Shown here: piece after piece, positions 17,528-26,051 of the stretch
Layout: each line of letters starts with the position of its first letter
How positions within the stretch are numbered: position 1 is the first letter of the stretch
DNA from: CAMDBL01 sp964498125
Lineage (GTDB): Bacteria; Pseudomonadota; Alphaproteobacteria; Rhizobiales; Hyphomicrobiaceae
Length of the DNA: 64,000 bases
Direction of reading: 5' to 3'
Assembly (NCBI GenBank): GCA_964498125.1
Contig: CAZCGE010000121.1
Span: forward strand, 86,579 to 150,578
Position numbers and translations under genes: made by a program
Notes under the pieces: generated by a model
The model's database searches: none
What the model saw: only the letters and a program-made list of their open reading frames with translations
Told to the model about the DNA's origin: nothing

Positions 17528-18334
17528 TTAACGAGGGTCTTGTTTTGGGTCGTCGACCGTAAACCGGAAGGATCGGCCGGCGGCCATCCGCAGCCGCCAG
17601 GGCAGCAAACGCCCAAGTCGAATCAGCCAGACGAGCGCCGCGGGAAACGCAATGAGACTCCGGCCTTGCTCGATCCCCCGGCGGATCGCGGCCGCTGCCT
17701 CGTCGGCCGTCATCAGGAATGGCAGCGGGCCGTTCTGCTGTGCCGTTTGCAGCGTGTCGAAATGGCCGGGCAGCACGACAGTGACGGCGATTCCGTCGGG
17801 TGCAAGCCGTTCACGCAGGGCTTCGCCATAGGCCGCCAGACCGGCCTTCGTGGCACTGTAGACCGGTGCGTCGGCGAGCGGCTGCCGGGCGGCCAGCGAA
17901 GCGACAAGCACGATATGGCCTCTGCCGCGCCGGCGCATCAGTTCCGCTGCTGCGTTGGCCGTCAGGATCGCACCTTCCAGATTGGTGGCGACCAGGCCGT
18001 GAGTCTCTTCGCAGGTCTCGAGCCGTCCATCGCTGCCAATGCCGTTGAAGAGGCCGGCATTGACAAAAACCAGGTCGATCGGGTGCTCGCCATCAATCTC
18101 GGCCAGCCACGCTGCCATGGACGTGCCCTCGGCGACATCGAGGGTGCGCGTGACCACCGTTGCGCCCTTGGCTACACAATCCTGGGCGATGCGCCGCAAG
18201 GGATCGGGGCGACGGGCCACAAGTCCAAGCACGCGGCCGGGCGCTGCATAGGACCGTGCCATTGCGGCCCCCAGTCCGGCACTCGCACCCGTGATGACAA
18301 CCGTGCGGGGCTGAGCCAGCGGGTCAGTTCGCAT
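17528..18334 (-). CDS. Short-chain dehydrogenase/reductase (RkpH-like)
   Basis: This 268-residue classical SDR has the NAD(P) motif TGASAGLG at residues 15-22, an NAG motif, a catalytic Ser in VLVASLAA and YSATK near residue 160. The C-terminus ends with a hydrophobic patch (LVWLIRLGRLLPW) that may touch the membrane. Its start overlaps the end of kpsE by 11 bases, so it belongs to the exporter operon. Position and type match rhizobial RkpH. I infer that it reduces the 3-keto group left by the alpha-oxoamine synthase, like 3-ketosphinganine reductase or FUM13; the substrate is not proven by the sequence. Confidence 0.82.
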   Translation of the reverse strand: MRTDPLAQPRTVVITGASAGLGAAMARSYAAPGRVLGLVARRPDPLRRIAQDCVAKGATVVTRTLDVAEGTSMAAWLAEIDGEHPIDLVFVNAGLFNGIGSDGRLETCEETHGLVATNLEGAILTANAAAELMRRRGRGHIVLVASLAARQPLADAPVYSATKAGLAAYGEALRERLAPDGIAVTVVLPGHFDTLQTAQQNGPLPFLMTADEAAAAIRRGIEQGRSLIAFPAALVWLIRLGRLLPWRLRMAAGRSFRFTVDDPKQDPR

Positions 18335-19568
18335 GATCGCGGATCGCGTAAACGATCAGCACTGCCATGGCCCACAGCAGTGCCGATATGCCCAGCACCA
18401 TCAAAGTGTTGAGGATGCGTTTGGGATACAACGCGTCCTGCGGCAGGCTCGGCCGCACGAATGTCGCGAGATAGCGTTGCTGCTGGGCGGCATCGACGCG
18501 CGCTTTTTCGAGCGTGCTCAGCGCCGAGACATAGGCCTTTTCGGCGAACTCGCGTTCGACCAGGAGTTCCTCGTAGGCGGCAACCTGGCTGCTCAGGGTA
18601 ATGCTGCCGGTCGGCAGGTCGGAGCCCTTGCCAAGCTTGGAGCGCTCTTGCTCGACCTGCTGCTCCAGCGCCCTGATCTGGGTCTCGAGAAAGGTGACCG
18701 ACGGCGCATTCGCCTGCATGTAGCGGCGCAGCGTCGACATTCTCGCGCGCGCGGCCGAAAGATCACTGTCGAGCCGGGCCAGCAGCGAAAGTTGGGATTC
18801 GGCTTTCTTCAGCGGATCGATTTCCTGTTGTTGATCCCGGAACTGACGGACGAGCGAGCGATTGACACGCAGCCGATCCTCCGTGCGCCGCACCTCTTGC
18901 TCGGAGAATTTCAACGCATCGAGGCGGGCGCGCTCGGACAGGCTATTGATCAGGTCCTCGCTGAAGGCCAGTACGCCTTCGGCAACCCGCGCGCTGTCGT
19001 CGCGGGTGAAGGCGCGCACCTTGATCGTGATGATCTGTGAGATCGTATCGAGGTTGACCTCGATCATGTTGCGCCAGTACTCGACCACCTCTTCGATCTC
19101 GTTTTTTGCATTGAGGCGCATCAGGAAATCGGCGGACGGATGGCTGTAGACGGCGCGGATGTCGACCATCGGCTGCATCTTCTCGATGATCGCGCGGCTC
19201 TTGATGAAATCCATGACGATAAAGGCGTCGGTCAACGTCGAGCCAGAGTTGCCGAAGCCGGCGAGCGAGCTGATCAACTCGCTACCGGCGCTGGGTGCAC
19301 TGACATTGCTGCCGCCGCGCACGGCGAACCGCACTTCGACCGCATATTGTGGCGCTGCGATCAGTGCATAGTAGATGGCGGCGAGCAGCGTCGGCAGCCC
19401 GACGACGGCCAGCGCCGACAGCTTGAGCCACTGCCGGCGCAGTTTCTGCGGCCTGGCACGTGATTTGACCACGCTCGGCGCAGCGGCAGCGCCGCCGGCT
19501 TTGGCAGTCAATTCCGGCGGCGGCTTCAACCCCGGCTCCGCGGCCTGCACGCGCTTGATATTGGACAT
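18324..19568 (-). CDS. kpsE: Capsule export inner-membrane protein (KpsE/CtrB/BexC family)
   Basis: This 414-residue polysaccharide co-polymerase-type protein links the ABC transporter to the outer-membrane exporter. A Pro/Ala-rich cytoplasmic tail precedes a first membrane segment around residues 50-72 (LSALAVVGLPTLLAAIYYAL). A large periplasmic region with coiled coils follows (roughly residues 200-330), and a second membrane segment lies at the extreme C-terminus (LMVLGISALLWAMAVLIVY). ATG 19568 has GAGGGG upstream and lies 12 bases past the kpsT stop. The order kpsM-kpsT-kpsE is that of group 2/3 capsule loci. Confidence 0.9.
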   Translation of the reverse strand: MSNIKRVQAAEPGLKPPPELTAKAGGAAAAPSVVKSRARPQKLRRQWLKLSALAVVGLPTLLAAIYYALIAAPQYAVEVRFAVRGGSNVSAPSAGSELISSLAGFGNSGSTLTDAFIVMDFIKSRAIIEKMQPMVDIRAVYSHPSADFLMRLNAKNEIEEVVEYWRNMIEVNLDTISQIITIKVRAFTRDDSARVAEGVLAFSEDLINSLSERARLDALKFSEQEVRRTEDRLRVNRSLVRQFRDQQQEIDPLKKAESQLSLLARLDSDLSAARARMSTLRRYMQANAPSVTFLETQIRALEQQVEQERSKLGKGSDLPTGSITLSSQVAAYEELLVEREFAEKAYVSALSTLEKARVDAAQQQRYLATFVRPSLPQDALYPKRILNTLMVLGISALLWAMAVLIVYAIRDHAN

Positions 19569-19580
19569 CGCCTATTCCCC

Positions 19581-20255
19581 TCAGTCCTCGTCGTCGTCGC
19601 TCGACTGCCCCATCACCCGGGCGTGGGCCGCGATCGCATCCTCGACATCGTCCCACAGCGTCAGGCGACCGCGATGCAGTACCAGGCCCATCTCGCAATA
19701 GTCGCGCAGCGTCTTAGTCGCGTGGGAGACCATGATGACCCGCGCCCGGTCGCGCCTGGCGCGGAATACCGCCTGACATTTCGCCTTGAAGTTGGCATCG
19801 CCGACGGCCGTGATCTCGTCGATCAGATAGGTATCGAATTCGATGGCCATGCTGACGCCAAAGGCGAGGCGTGCCCGCATGCCCGAGGAATAGGTGCCCC
19901 ACGGCAGGCGCAGGGACGGTCCGAGTTCGGCGAAATCCTCGACGAAATCCAAGACTTGCTCGGTGTCCTGACCATAGATTCGCGCCAGGAATTGCACATT
20001 TTCGAGCCCGGTCATCGAACCATTGAAGCCCGAAGCCAGCCCGAGCGGCCACGATATGCGGCCGCGACGTTTGATTCGCCCACGACTGGGCGGCTCGGTG
20101 CCGGCGATCAACCTCAGTAACGTCGACTTGCCGACGCCGTTGGCTCCCAACACGGCGATATTGCGATCCGGCAACTCGAGCGTGACGTCATCGAGGATGA
20201 CCTTTTCATGGCCGCGCTCGCGATAGATCTTCTTGACGCCCTGGAAACTGATCAT
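19581..20255 (-). CDS. kpsT: Capsule ABC transporter ATP-binding protein
   Basis: This 224-residue ATPase energises export of lipid-linked capsule through KpsM. Walker A is GANGVGKST at residues 37-45; the signature region is YSSGMRARLAFG, followed by Walker B YLIDEITAVGD, both typical of KpsT. I start at ATG 20255, which overlaps the kpsM stop (TGATG); a longer frame upstream to 20432 lies inside kpsM and is not supported. It lacks the C-terminal carbohydrate-binding domain of O-antigen Wzt proteins, which favours a capsule over an O-polysaccharide function. Confidence 0.93.
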   Translation of the reverse strand: MISFQGVKKIYRERGHEKVILDDVTLELPDRNIAVLGANGVGKSTLLRLIAGTEPPSRGRIKRRGRISWPLGLASGFNGSMTGLENVQFLARIYGQDTEQVLDFVEDFAELGPSLRLPWGTYSSGMRARLAFGVSMAIEFDTYLIDEITAVGDANFKAKCQAVFRARRDRARVIMVSHATKTLRDYCEMGLVLHRGRLTLWDDVEDAIAAHARVMGQSSDDDED

Positions 20256-21073
20256 CAGCCCTCCAGCTCGCCGCCGGCCGAGCGGATGCGCATGGCGCGT
20301 TCCGCGACGAGGCCGAATACGGTCAATCCAAGTGCCCAGATAAACAGATAGGTCACGTCGAGTGTCGGGCTGCGGTAGTCGGGATAGTAGCCATAACGCA
20401 TCAGCTCGATGCCATGCAGGACCGGGTTCCAACTGATGTAGGGAATGATCTTCGGCGGCATCCGGTCGGGCACAAAAAACACGCCGGACAGCACCAGGAG
20501 CGGCCGTGACAGCAGGCTCTCAATGTTGCGCCACGAGGCCACGTAGGCGCCGATCACGGCATTGAGGGTGCCAAAGCCAAAGCCGAGCAGCATGAGCAGG
20601 ACGACGACCACGGCCATGGACTCGATGTGCGCCGGGTAGGGCTGCTGGGCAAAAAATATGAGCCCCCCGAGCACCAGAAGCGAGACGAATAGGCAAGTGA
20701 TGAATTCGAGCAGGGCGCGGGCCACCAGCGTATCGAATTGCTTGACGATCGGGTAGGTCAGCAGCGCCTGGTTGGCGGTGAAAGCCGCGGAGCAAAAGGA
20801 GGCGACGCGACGGTAAAACTGGAAAGCCAGGGTGCCGAGGGCAAAAAACATCGGCAAGCTGTCGCCATAGGGCGGCATGTGCCCCATGGCCATTGAGATC
20901 AGCGTGAAGGTTGCAATCAGCGCGATCGGTTCCGTCATGGCCCAGAGGTAACCGAGCTGCGACCTGCCAAACCGCGTGCGCGCCTCGCGCAGCATCAGCG
21001 CGCCGACCACACGCAGTTGGGTGGCCGCGGCTGCGGGCAAGCTGTCTTGATAGTCCTGGTTTATTGCCGCCAA
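20255..21073 (-). CDS. kpsM: Capsule ABC transporter permease
   Basis: This 272-residue ABC-2 type permease has six predicted membrane segments. The N-terminal amphipathic stretch LREARTRFGRSQLGYLWA is the KpsM/Wzm hallmark just before the first segment. The apparent start is TTG 21073, since no ATG or GTG lies before the conserved N-terminus; an ATG about 26 codons in would remove part of it. It is first in the operon kpsM-kpsT-kpsE-SDR, and its promoter should be in the 255 bases upstream that separate it from the divergent metallophosphoesterase. It moves the finished glycolipid across the inner membrane. Confidence 0.9.
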   Translation of the reverse strand: MAAINQDYQDSLPAAAATQLRVVGALMLREARTRFGRSQLGYLWAMTEPIALIATFTLISMAMGHMPPYGDSLPMFFALGTLAFQFYRRVASFCSAAFTANQALLTYPIVKQFDTLVARALLEFITCLFVSLLVLGGLIFFAQQPYPAHIESMAVVVVLLMLLGFGFGTLNAVIGAYVASWRNIESLLSRPLLVLSGVFFVPDRMPPKIIPYISWNPVLHGIELMRYGYYPDYRSPTLDVTYLFIWALGLTVFGLVAERAMRIRSAGGELEG

Positions 21074-21328
21074 TGGACGCTATCCAATGTTTGTCGCCAC
21101 TGTCCTGCCTGCCGCCGCCGCCGTCGGGCGCAGCGAATCGGCCAGCACGGCCGCCTCAGGGTGTATCGACCGCTAAATTCTGCTTTGCAATGTCGCGGGC
21201 ACGCTCATCCCCGCTGTCCACATGCTGGCCGCAGTGGCGTTTGGGCCGCATGCCGAGTCGGCCCTGCAAGAGTGCGGGCGTCGGCCAAGGGTGGTATCCT
21301 GCCCGCCGACGATGCTGGGAGACTTGAC

Positions 21329-22207
21329 GTGCTGAATTTCACCACCGACGCGCCACTGCTCGTTTTCGGCGGGCCATATTCGAACCTGCGGGCGACTCAG
21401 GCGATGATCGGCGAGGCCGCGCGTCTCGGCATCGCACGCGAGCGCGTCATCTGCACGGGAGATATCGTCGCCTATTGCGCCGAGCCCGAAGAGACCGCAC
21501 AGGCGATCCGCGACTGGGGCTGCCATGCCATTCAAGGCAACTGCGAGGAGCAATTGGCCGCCGGATCGGCCGACTGTGGTTGCAATTTCACGGAAGGCAC
21601 GGCCTGCGATCTGCTGGCCAAGGGCTGGTATCCGTTTGCAGCCGCGCGCGTGTCGCGATCGCTGTGCGACTGGATGGGGCGCCTGCCGCGGTCCATCGAT
21701 TTTCGCTTCGGCGGGCTGCGTTTTCGCGTCCTGCATGGCGGCGGCCGGATGATCAATCGCTGGGTTTTCGCCTCGCAAGCGGCTGTCCTCGCCGAGGAAA
21801 TGGCCGAGGTTGACGGCGACGTGGTCGTCGCCGGCCACAGCGGCCTGCCGTTCATTGCCCGCGCAGGCTCGAAATGCTGGTTCAATCCTGGCGTCATCGG
21901 CATGCCCGCCAACGACGGCACGCTGGACGTCTGGTACGGCCGCATCGAATGCGACCGTGGTGCGGTCAAGCTGTCGACGCACCGCCTCGCCTACGATCAC
22001 CACGCCGCCGCCGCCGCCATGCGCCGCTCCGGCCACGCCAACGGCTATGCGCGCACGCTGGTCACCGGCATCTGGCCGAGCTTCGACGTGTTGCCCGTGG
22101 CCGAGCACGCCGCGACGGGGGTCAAGCTCAAGCAGAGGAGCATGCGGCTGGACGCTGCCCGCCGTAAGCAGGGCATGATCGGCGAACAGCCCCGGACAGC
22201 CGTATGA
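21329..22207 (+). CDS. Metallophosphoesterase-family protein with degenerate metal site
   Basis: This 292-residue protein starts at GTG 21329, eight bases after GGGAG; the frame runs further upstream without homology. The fold is that of calcineurin-like phosphoesterases: CTGDIVAYCAEP, IQGNCEEQ, VLHGG and VAGHSGLPF are recognisable. However, the first motif, normally D-x-H, reads FGGPYSNL, GNH(D/E) is GNCE, and GHxH is GHSG. Several metal ligands are therefore missing or changed. I recall similar alphaproteobacterial proteins with the same substitutions, so this looks like a conserved subfamily, not a decaying gene. Function unknown. Confidence 0.72.
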   Translation: MLNFTTDAPLLVFGGPYSNLRATQAMIGEAARLGIARERVICTGDIVAYCAEPEETAQAIRDWGCHAIQGNCEEQLAAGSADCGCNFTEGTACDLLAKGWYPFAAARVSRSLCDWMGRLPRSIDFRFGGLRFRVLHGGGRMINRWVFASQAAVLAEEMAEVDGDVVVAGHSGLPFIARAGSKCWFNPGVIGMPANDGTLDVWYGRIECDRGAVKLSTHRLAYDHHAAAAAMRRSGHANGYARTLVTGIWPSFDVLPVAEHAATGVKLKQRSMRLDAARRKQGMIGEQPRTAV

Positions 22208-22215
22208 ACGCGTAT

Positions 22216-22242
22216 GGGGTCAGACCCTGCGGGTCTGACCCC
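22216..22242. repeat. GGGGTCAGACCC hairpin (REP-like), copy 1
   Basis: The perfect inverted repeat GGGGTCAGACCC (22216-22227) / GGGTCTGACCCC (22231-22242) has a three-base loop. It sits at the meeting point of two convergent genes and covers the stop codon of the alpha/beta hydrolase. It could be a bidirectional terminator. The same core occurs at 28511, 28563, 33466 and 41251. Confidence 0.8.
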
Positions 22243-23038
22243 CGCGCGCGCCTTTCAGCCCGCCGATAAAGCCCTTCAGCAGCGCATTGGTCTTGGCCGG
22301 CGCGTCGATCTGCGGGAAATGGCCGATGCCGGGGATGATTTCGATGCGCGCGCCGGGCACCACCTTGCGCAGCATGTCCAAGTAGGGCACCGACTGGCCC
22401 TTGGCCATTGGCAGGCGCTCGCGCCGCTCGTTGGTGTAGGTGGTCTGGATGACCATGATGGGCTGCTTGATGGCGGCGAGCGCCGGCTCGAGCCGGCTCA
22501 TGTCGTAACGCACGGAATCGAACGTCATCTGTTTGGCGACGTCCTTGGGCAGGCGCAAGGCGCGCTTGATGATGCTGGCCTTCACTTTGGCGTCGCTCTT
22601 CTTGGTGAACATGGCGGCGAACATGTCCGTGATCATCGCATCCAATTCGCCCGCGCCAATGCGCTGGCGCACCAGGGCTTCGGTTGCCGCATTGAACTGG
22701 CTGCCGTCGATCAGTACAATGCCGGCCGTGCGGTCGGGCGCCTGCATCGCTGCCTCGATCGCGACGCGGCAGCCCATGGAGTGGCCGACAATGACGGCGG
22801 GGGGCAGATCGAGGCTGCGCATCACGGCGGCAACGGCGGCGCCATAAGCCTCGATCGAGCACTCCGCGCCGCTGGTCTTGGATTTGCCATGGCCAGGCAG
22901 GTCGACCGCGACGGTCCTGTGCTTGGGCGAGAAGGCGGCGATTTGGGCCTTCCAGTCGGTGTGGTCACAGCTGAAGCCGTGGATCAGGACCAGTGGCGGT
23001 GTGCCGGAACCGGCGGTGACGTGGTGGATGAGGGGCAT
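22220..23038 (-). CDS. Alpha/beta hydrolase
   Basis: This 272-residue hydrolase has the oxyanion-side motif LVLIHGFSCD, the nucleophile elbow GHSMGCR (Ser) and a late GIGHFPQID supplying the catalytic His. ATG 23038 places homology (MPLIHHVTAGSG) at the N-terminus; the frame extends 60 bases upstream without support. No signal peptide. The family includes esterases, C-C hydrolases and haloperoxidase-like proteins, so the substrate cannot be named. The gene stands alone, with its 3' end inside a palindromic repeat. Confidence 0.78.
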   Translation of the reverse strand: MPLIHHVTAGSGTPPLVLIHGFSCDHTDWKAQIAAFSPKHRTVAVDLPGHGKSKTSGAECSIEAYGAAVAAVMRSLDLPPAVIVGHSMGCRVAIEAAMQAPDRTAGIVLIDGSQFNAATEALVRQRIGAGELDAMITDMFAAMFTKKSDAKVKASIIKRALRLPKDVAKQMTFDSVRYDMSRLEPALAAIKQPIMVIQTTYTNERRERLPMAKGQSVPYLDMLRKVVPGARIEIIPGIGHFPQIDAPAKTNALLKGFIGGLKGARGGQTRRV

Positions 23039-23094
23039 TGTTGGGGTACTTTGACGGAATACTGCGAAACAAGTCTCTAGGTGGAATGCAGACC

Positions 23095-23466
23095 TCACTT
23101 CGCGGTGGCTTCTTCCTCCAGCGCCCTTGTGACGGCGTCCGGGTCGCGCGCAATCACGGTCAGAAGGGTATGTGCTGCCCTATCGGGCCAATGCGTACCC
23201 TGTTCCCAGTCGCGAATGGTACCAAGCGGGAGGCGAAACCGGGTGGCGAACTGGTGTTGTGTCAGTCCAAGCTGCTTGCGCAACGCGCGCACGTCGATCC
23301 GGCGGCGAAACTGTTTCAGCCCGGCTTCCGATGTAGGCTGGCAGTCAGGATCAGAAAGTGCAGCGGCATGCCGCTCCTCCTCGGTCATGGCGTCGAATTT
23401 CGTCCAGTCCGTCGTGGCCTTCTTCTTGGGGTCGAGCCTATACGTTGTGATAGAGCCTTTTTTCAT
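23095..23466 (-). CDS. Antitoxin with XRE-type helix-turn-helix (BrnTA-like pair)
   Basis: This 123-residue protein starts at ATG 23466, overlapping the end of the toxin gene by 29 bases. Residues 15-50 (TDWTKFDAMTEEERHAA) resemble the N-terminal segment of BrnA antitoxins. The C-terminal half is an XRE helix-turn-helix: RALRKQLGLTQHQFATRF, then LGTIRDWEQG. It should bind both the toxin and its own promoter, giving autoregulation. Replacement of the usual ribbon-helix-helix BrnA domain by an XRE domain is the notable point. Confidence 0.8.
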   Translation of the reverse strand: MKKGSITTYRLDPKKKATTDWTKFDAMTEEERHAAALSDPDCQPTSEAGLKQFRRRIDVRALRKQLGLTQHQFATRFRLPLGTIRDWEQGTHWPDRAAHTLLTVIARDPDAVTRALEEEATAK

Positions 23467-23704
23467 ATGGTTCGGCACCTCGTGCTGAGATGATGCGGAT
23501 CTTGTCGCCGCGGTACGTGTAAACGACGAAGAGCAGCCGCCCGTTGACCATGCCGATGACATTGGAGCGCGGCTCCATGGGGTCGCTGTCATCATCGCGA
23601 TCGAGGAAAGCTGGATCGCGAAAAACGCGACACGCCGTCTCGAAATCCACGTCGTGCTTATTGGCGTTCGCCTTGGCCTTGGCGGTATCCCACTCGAAGT
23701 CCAT
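23438..23704 (-). CDS. BrnT-family ribonuclease toxin
   Basis: This 88-residue protein matches the BrnT family of small ribonuclease toxins (RelE-like fold, COG2929): FEWDTAKAKANANKHDVDFE at the N-terminus, then a DPAFLDRDD segment, GRLLFVVYTYRGDKIRIISAR with the conserved R-I-I-S-A-R strand, and a C-terminal EKRLYH. It is first in the operon, as usual for brnT, with the antitoxin start inside its 3' end. Its promoter must lie in the short gap toward proB (23705-23745) or upstream. Confidence 0.85.
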   Translation of the reverse strand: MDFEWDTAKAKANANKHDVDFETACRVFRDPAFLDRDDDSDPMEPRSNVIGMVNGRLLFVVYTYRGDKIRIISARGAEPYEKRLYHNV

Positions 23705-23745
23705 TGATTGTACCGAATATCAGTAGTTTGTTCAAGGGTTTCGCA

Positions 23746-24903
23746 TCACTTCCGGCTCAGCGCCATGTCGTCGCGGTGGATCAACTCGTCGCGGCCGGCA
23801 AAGCCGAGGATGGCGGCGATCTCGCCGGATTTCTTGCCGATGATGCGTTCGGCGTCGGGACGGGAATAGGCGATGAGGCCGCGTCCCAGCTCGCGGCCAT
23901 CCAGCCCGCGAATGATGACGGCGTCGCCGCGATCGAAGTCGCCCTCGACGCGCTTGACGCCGGCCGGCAGCAGGCTCTTGCCTGAGGCCAGCGCCTTTTC
24001 GGCGCCGGCATCGATCTGAACGACGCCGGCCGGCTCGAGCTGGCCGGCGATCCAGCGTTTCTTGGCGGTGACCGGGTCGGAAGCCGCCAGGAACCACGTG
24101 CAGGTGGCCCCCGCGGCGATCGCCTGCAACGGATGCAGCACATTGCCGGTCGTGATCACCATGTTGCTGCCGGCCGCCAGCGCGATCTTACCCGCCTCGA
24201 TCTTGGTGCGCATGCCGCCCTTGGCCAGCTCGGTGCCCGGATCGCCCGCCATCGCCTCGATCTCGGGCGTGATGTTGCGCACCACCGGAATGTGCGTGGC
24301 CTTGGGATCGAGATGGGGCGGCGCGGAATAAAGCCCGTCGATGTCCGACAGCAGAACGAGGCAATCCGCCGAAACCATCGAGGCGACCCTGGCCGACAGC
24401 CGATCATTGTCCCCGTAGCGGATCTCGGTGGTGGCAACAGTGTCGTTCTCGTTGACGACGGGTATGGCGCGGGCGGCGAGTAGCGTGTCGATGGTGCGCC
24501 GGGCATTGAGATAGCGCCGCCGCTCCTCGGTATCACCCAACGTCAGCAGGATCTGGGCGGCGGTCAGCCCGCGGGCGCGGCACCGCTCCTGATAGGCCTG
24601 CGCCAGGCTGATCTGGCCAACGGCGGCGGCGGCCTGGCTCTGCTCGAGCTCAAGCGTTCCGGCCGGCAAGCGCAGCAGGTGCCGGCCGAGTGCAATGGCG
24701 CCCGACGAGACGAGAATGATATCGCGCCCCGCCGCGCTCAGCGCCGCGACGTCGTCGATCAGCGAGTTCAGCCAGTCGGTGCGCAACCGACCGGTGGCGC
24801 GCTCGACCAGCAGCGCCGAGCCGATCTTGACGACGATGCGTCGCGCGTTGGCCCATTCGGGCCGAGGCGTCGTGGTGCCGGCTGCTAAGTCTGGATGCGT
24901 CAT
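23746..24903 (-). CDS. proB: Glutamate 5-kinase
   Basis: This 385-residue enzyme phosphorylates L-glutamate in the first step of proline synthesis. The amino-acid kinase domain starts at RRIVVKIGSALLV; other family marks are ILVSSGAIALGR, NENDTVAT, GDNDRLSARVA and KGGMRTKIEAGKIA. A C-terminal PUA domain (about residues 285-380, GVKRVEGDFDRGDAVIIRG) gives the full bacterial length. Starting at ATG 24903 fits the family; the open frame continues upstream but overlaps the divergent gene's promoter. In many alphaproteobacteria proB follows obgE; here it stands apart. Confidence 0.95.
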   Translation of the reverse strand: MTHPDLAAGTTTPRPEWANARRIVVKIGSALLVERATGRLRTDWLNSLIDDVAALSAAGRDIILVSSGAIALGRHLLRLPAGTLELEQSQAAAAVGQISLAQAYQERCRARGLTAAQILLTLGDTEERRRYLNARRTIDTLLAARAIPVVNENDTVATTEIRYGDNDRLSARVASMVSADCLVLLSDIDGLYSAPPHLDPKATHIPVVRNITPEIEAMAGDPGTELAKGGMRTKIEAGKIALAAGSNMVITTGNVLHPLQAIAAGATCTWFLAASDPVTAKKRWIAGQLEPAGVVQIDAGAEKALASGKSLLPAGVKRVEGDFDRGDAVIIRGLDGRELGRGLIAYSRPDAERIIGKKSGEIAAILGFAGRDELIHRDDMALSRK

Positions 24904-25019
24904 GGTCGCTGTGTCGGGCCTGGATGGGGCGCAACATCGGCATAGCAGAATTCGCCGCGCGCAGGCAGACTGCAGTTCGGCAATGTCGAATTCCAGTGAA
25001 CGGGCAACGGAGGCTACCC

Positions 25020-26051
25020 ATGGCGGCGACGACAACATCCGATCAGGTGCAGCCCTCGCTGGTGGTGCGTCCGGACTGGTTGGCCCGCGTCGCGGAGCCG
25101 CCACTGGAGCCCGAGCTGCCGATCATCGACCCGCATCATCATTTCGCGGTGCATGCCGACGAGGCCTACGATCTCAGCGCGCTGGCCGCCGACATCGCCA
25201 GCGGCCACCGCATCGAGGCGACCGTCTATATCGAGTGCCGCGCCAACTATCGACAGGACGGGCCGGTGGAGATGCAGCCCGTCGGCGAGACGGAGCATGT
25301 CGTCGGTATGGTGTCTGGCCGCAGGTCCGACACGTTCGAACCCTGCGCCGGTATCGTCGGCCATGCCGACCTGCTGCTCGGCGCGCGGGTGCGCGAGGTG
25401 CTGGAGGCCCAGATCGTCGCCGGCAAGGGTCGGTTCAAGGGTATCCGCAACAGCACGGTGTCGCATCCCGATCCGACCGCCCGCGGCGCCGCCTCCAACC
25501 GGGCGCCCGGCGTGCTGATGGAGACGAGCTTTCGCGACGGTTTCGCTTGCCTGGCGCCGCTCGGCCTGACATTCGATGCCTGGCTCTATTACACCCAGAT
25601 CGGCGAGCTAACCGATCTCGCTCGCGCCTTTCCCGAAACGACGATCGTCCTCGATCATGTCGGCGGTGTGATCGGCATCGGCCCTTACGTCGGCCGCCGC
25701 GACGAGGTATTCACGGACTGGAAGCGCGCCATTGCAGCGTTGGCCGCCTGTCCCAATACCCGGGTCAAGCTCGGCGGCCTCGGCATGCGGCTGCTCGGTT
25801 TCGGCTTCCACGAGCTGCCAGACCCGCCGACCTCGGAGCAGCTGGCCAAAGCCTGGCGGCCCTATATCGAGACGTGCATCGAGCTGTTCGGGGTCGATCG
25901 CTGCATGTTCGAGAGCAACTTCCCGGTCGACAAGGTGTCGTGCGGCTATGGCGTGCTGTGGAGCGCCATGAAGCGCATCACGGCGGGATGCTCGGCGCAG
26001 GACAAGGCCGACCTCTTCCACGACACTGCCAAGCGCGTCTACCAGCTCTGA
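25020..26051 (+). CDS. Amidohydrolase family 2 (metal-dependent hydrolase)
   Basis: This 343-residue TIM-barrel hydrolase (Amidohydro_2, PF04909) has the metal motif IIDPHHHF near residue 40, a mid-barrel VLDHVGG and a terminal MFESNFPVDK whose Asp is the last metal ligand. Relatives include lactonases such as 2-pyrone-4,6-dicarboxylate and sugar-lactone hydrolases and gamma-resorcylate decarboxylase-type enzymes. ATG 25020 is used; earlier in-frame starts overlap the proB promoter region. It is divergent from proB. The next gene on this strand (CoA-transferase) is 329 bases away, so a shared pathway is not shown. Confidence 0.83.
   Translation: MAATTTSDQVQPSLVVRPDWLARVAEPPLEPELPIIDPHHHFAVHADEAYDLSALAADIASGHRIEATVYIECRANYRQDGPVEMQPVGETEHVVGMVSGRRSDTFEPCAGIVGHADLLLGARVREVLEAQIVAGKGRFKGIRNSTVSHPDPTARGAASNRAPGVLMETSFRDGFACLAPLGLTFDAWLYYTQIGELTDLARAFPETTIVLDHVGGVIGIGPYVGRRDEVFTDWKRAIAALAACPNTRVKLGGLGMRLLGFGFHELPDPPTSEQLAKAWRPYIETCIELFGVDRCMFESNFPVDKVSCGYGVLWSAMKRITAGCSAQDKADLFHDTAKRVYQL

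Noticed and set aside
22216..22242. Hairpin as a riboswitch or attenuator
   Set aside because: It lies at the 3' ends of two convergent genes, not in a leader, and belongs to a repeated palindrome family.
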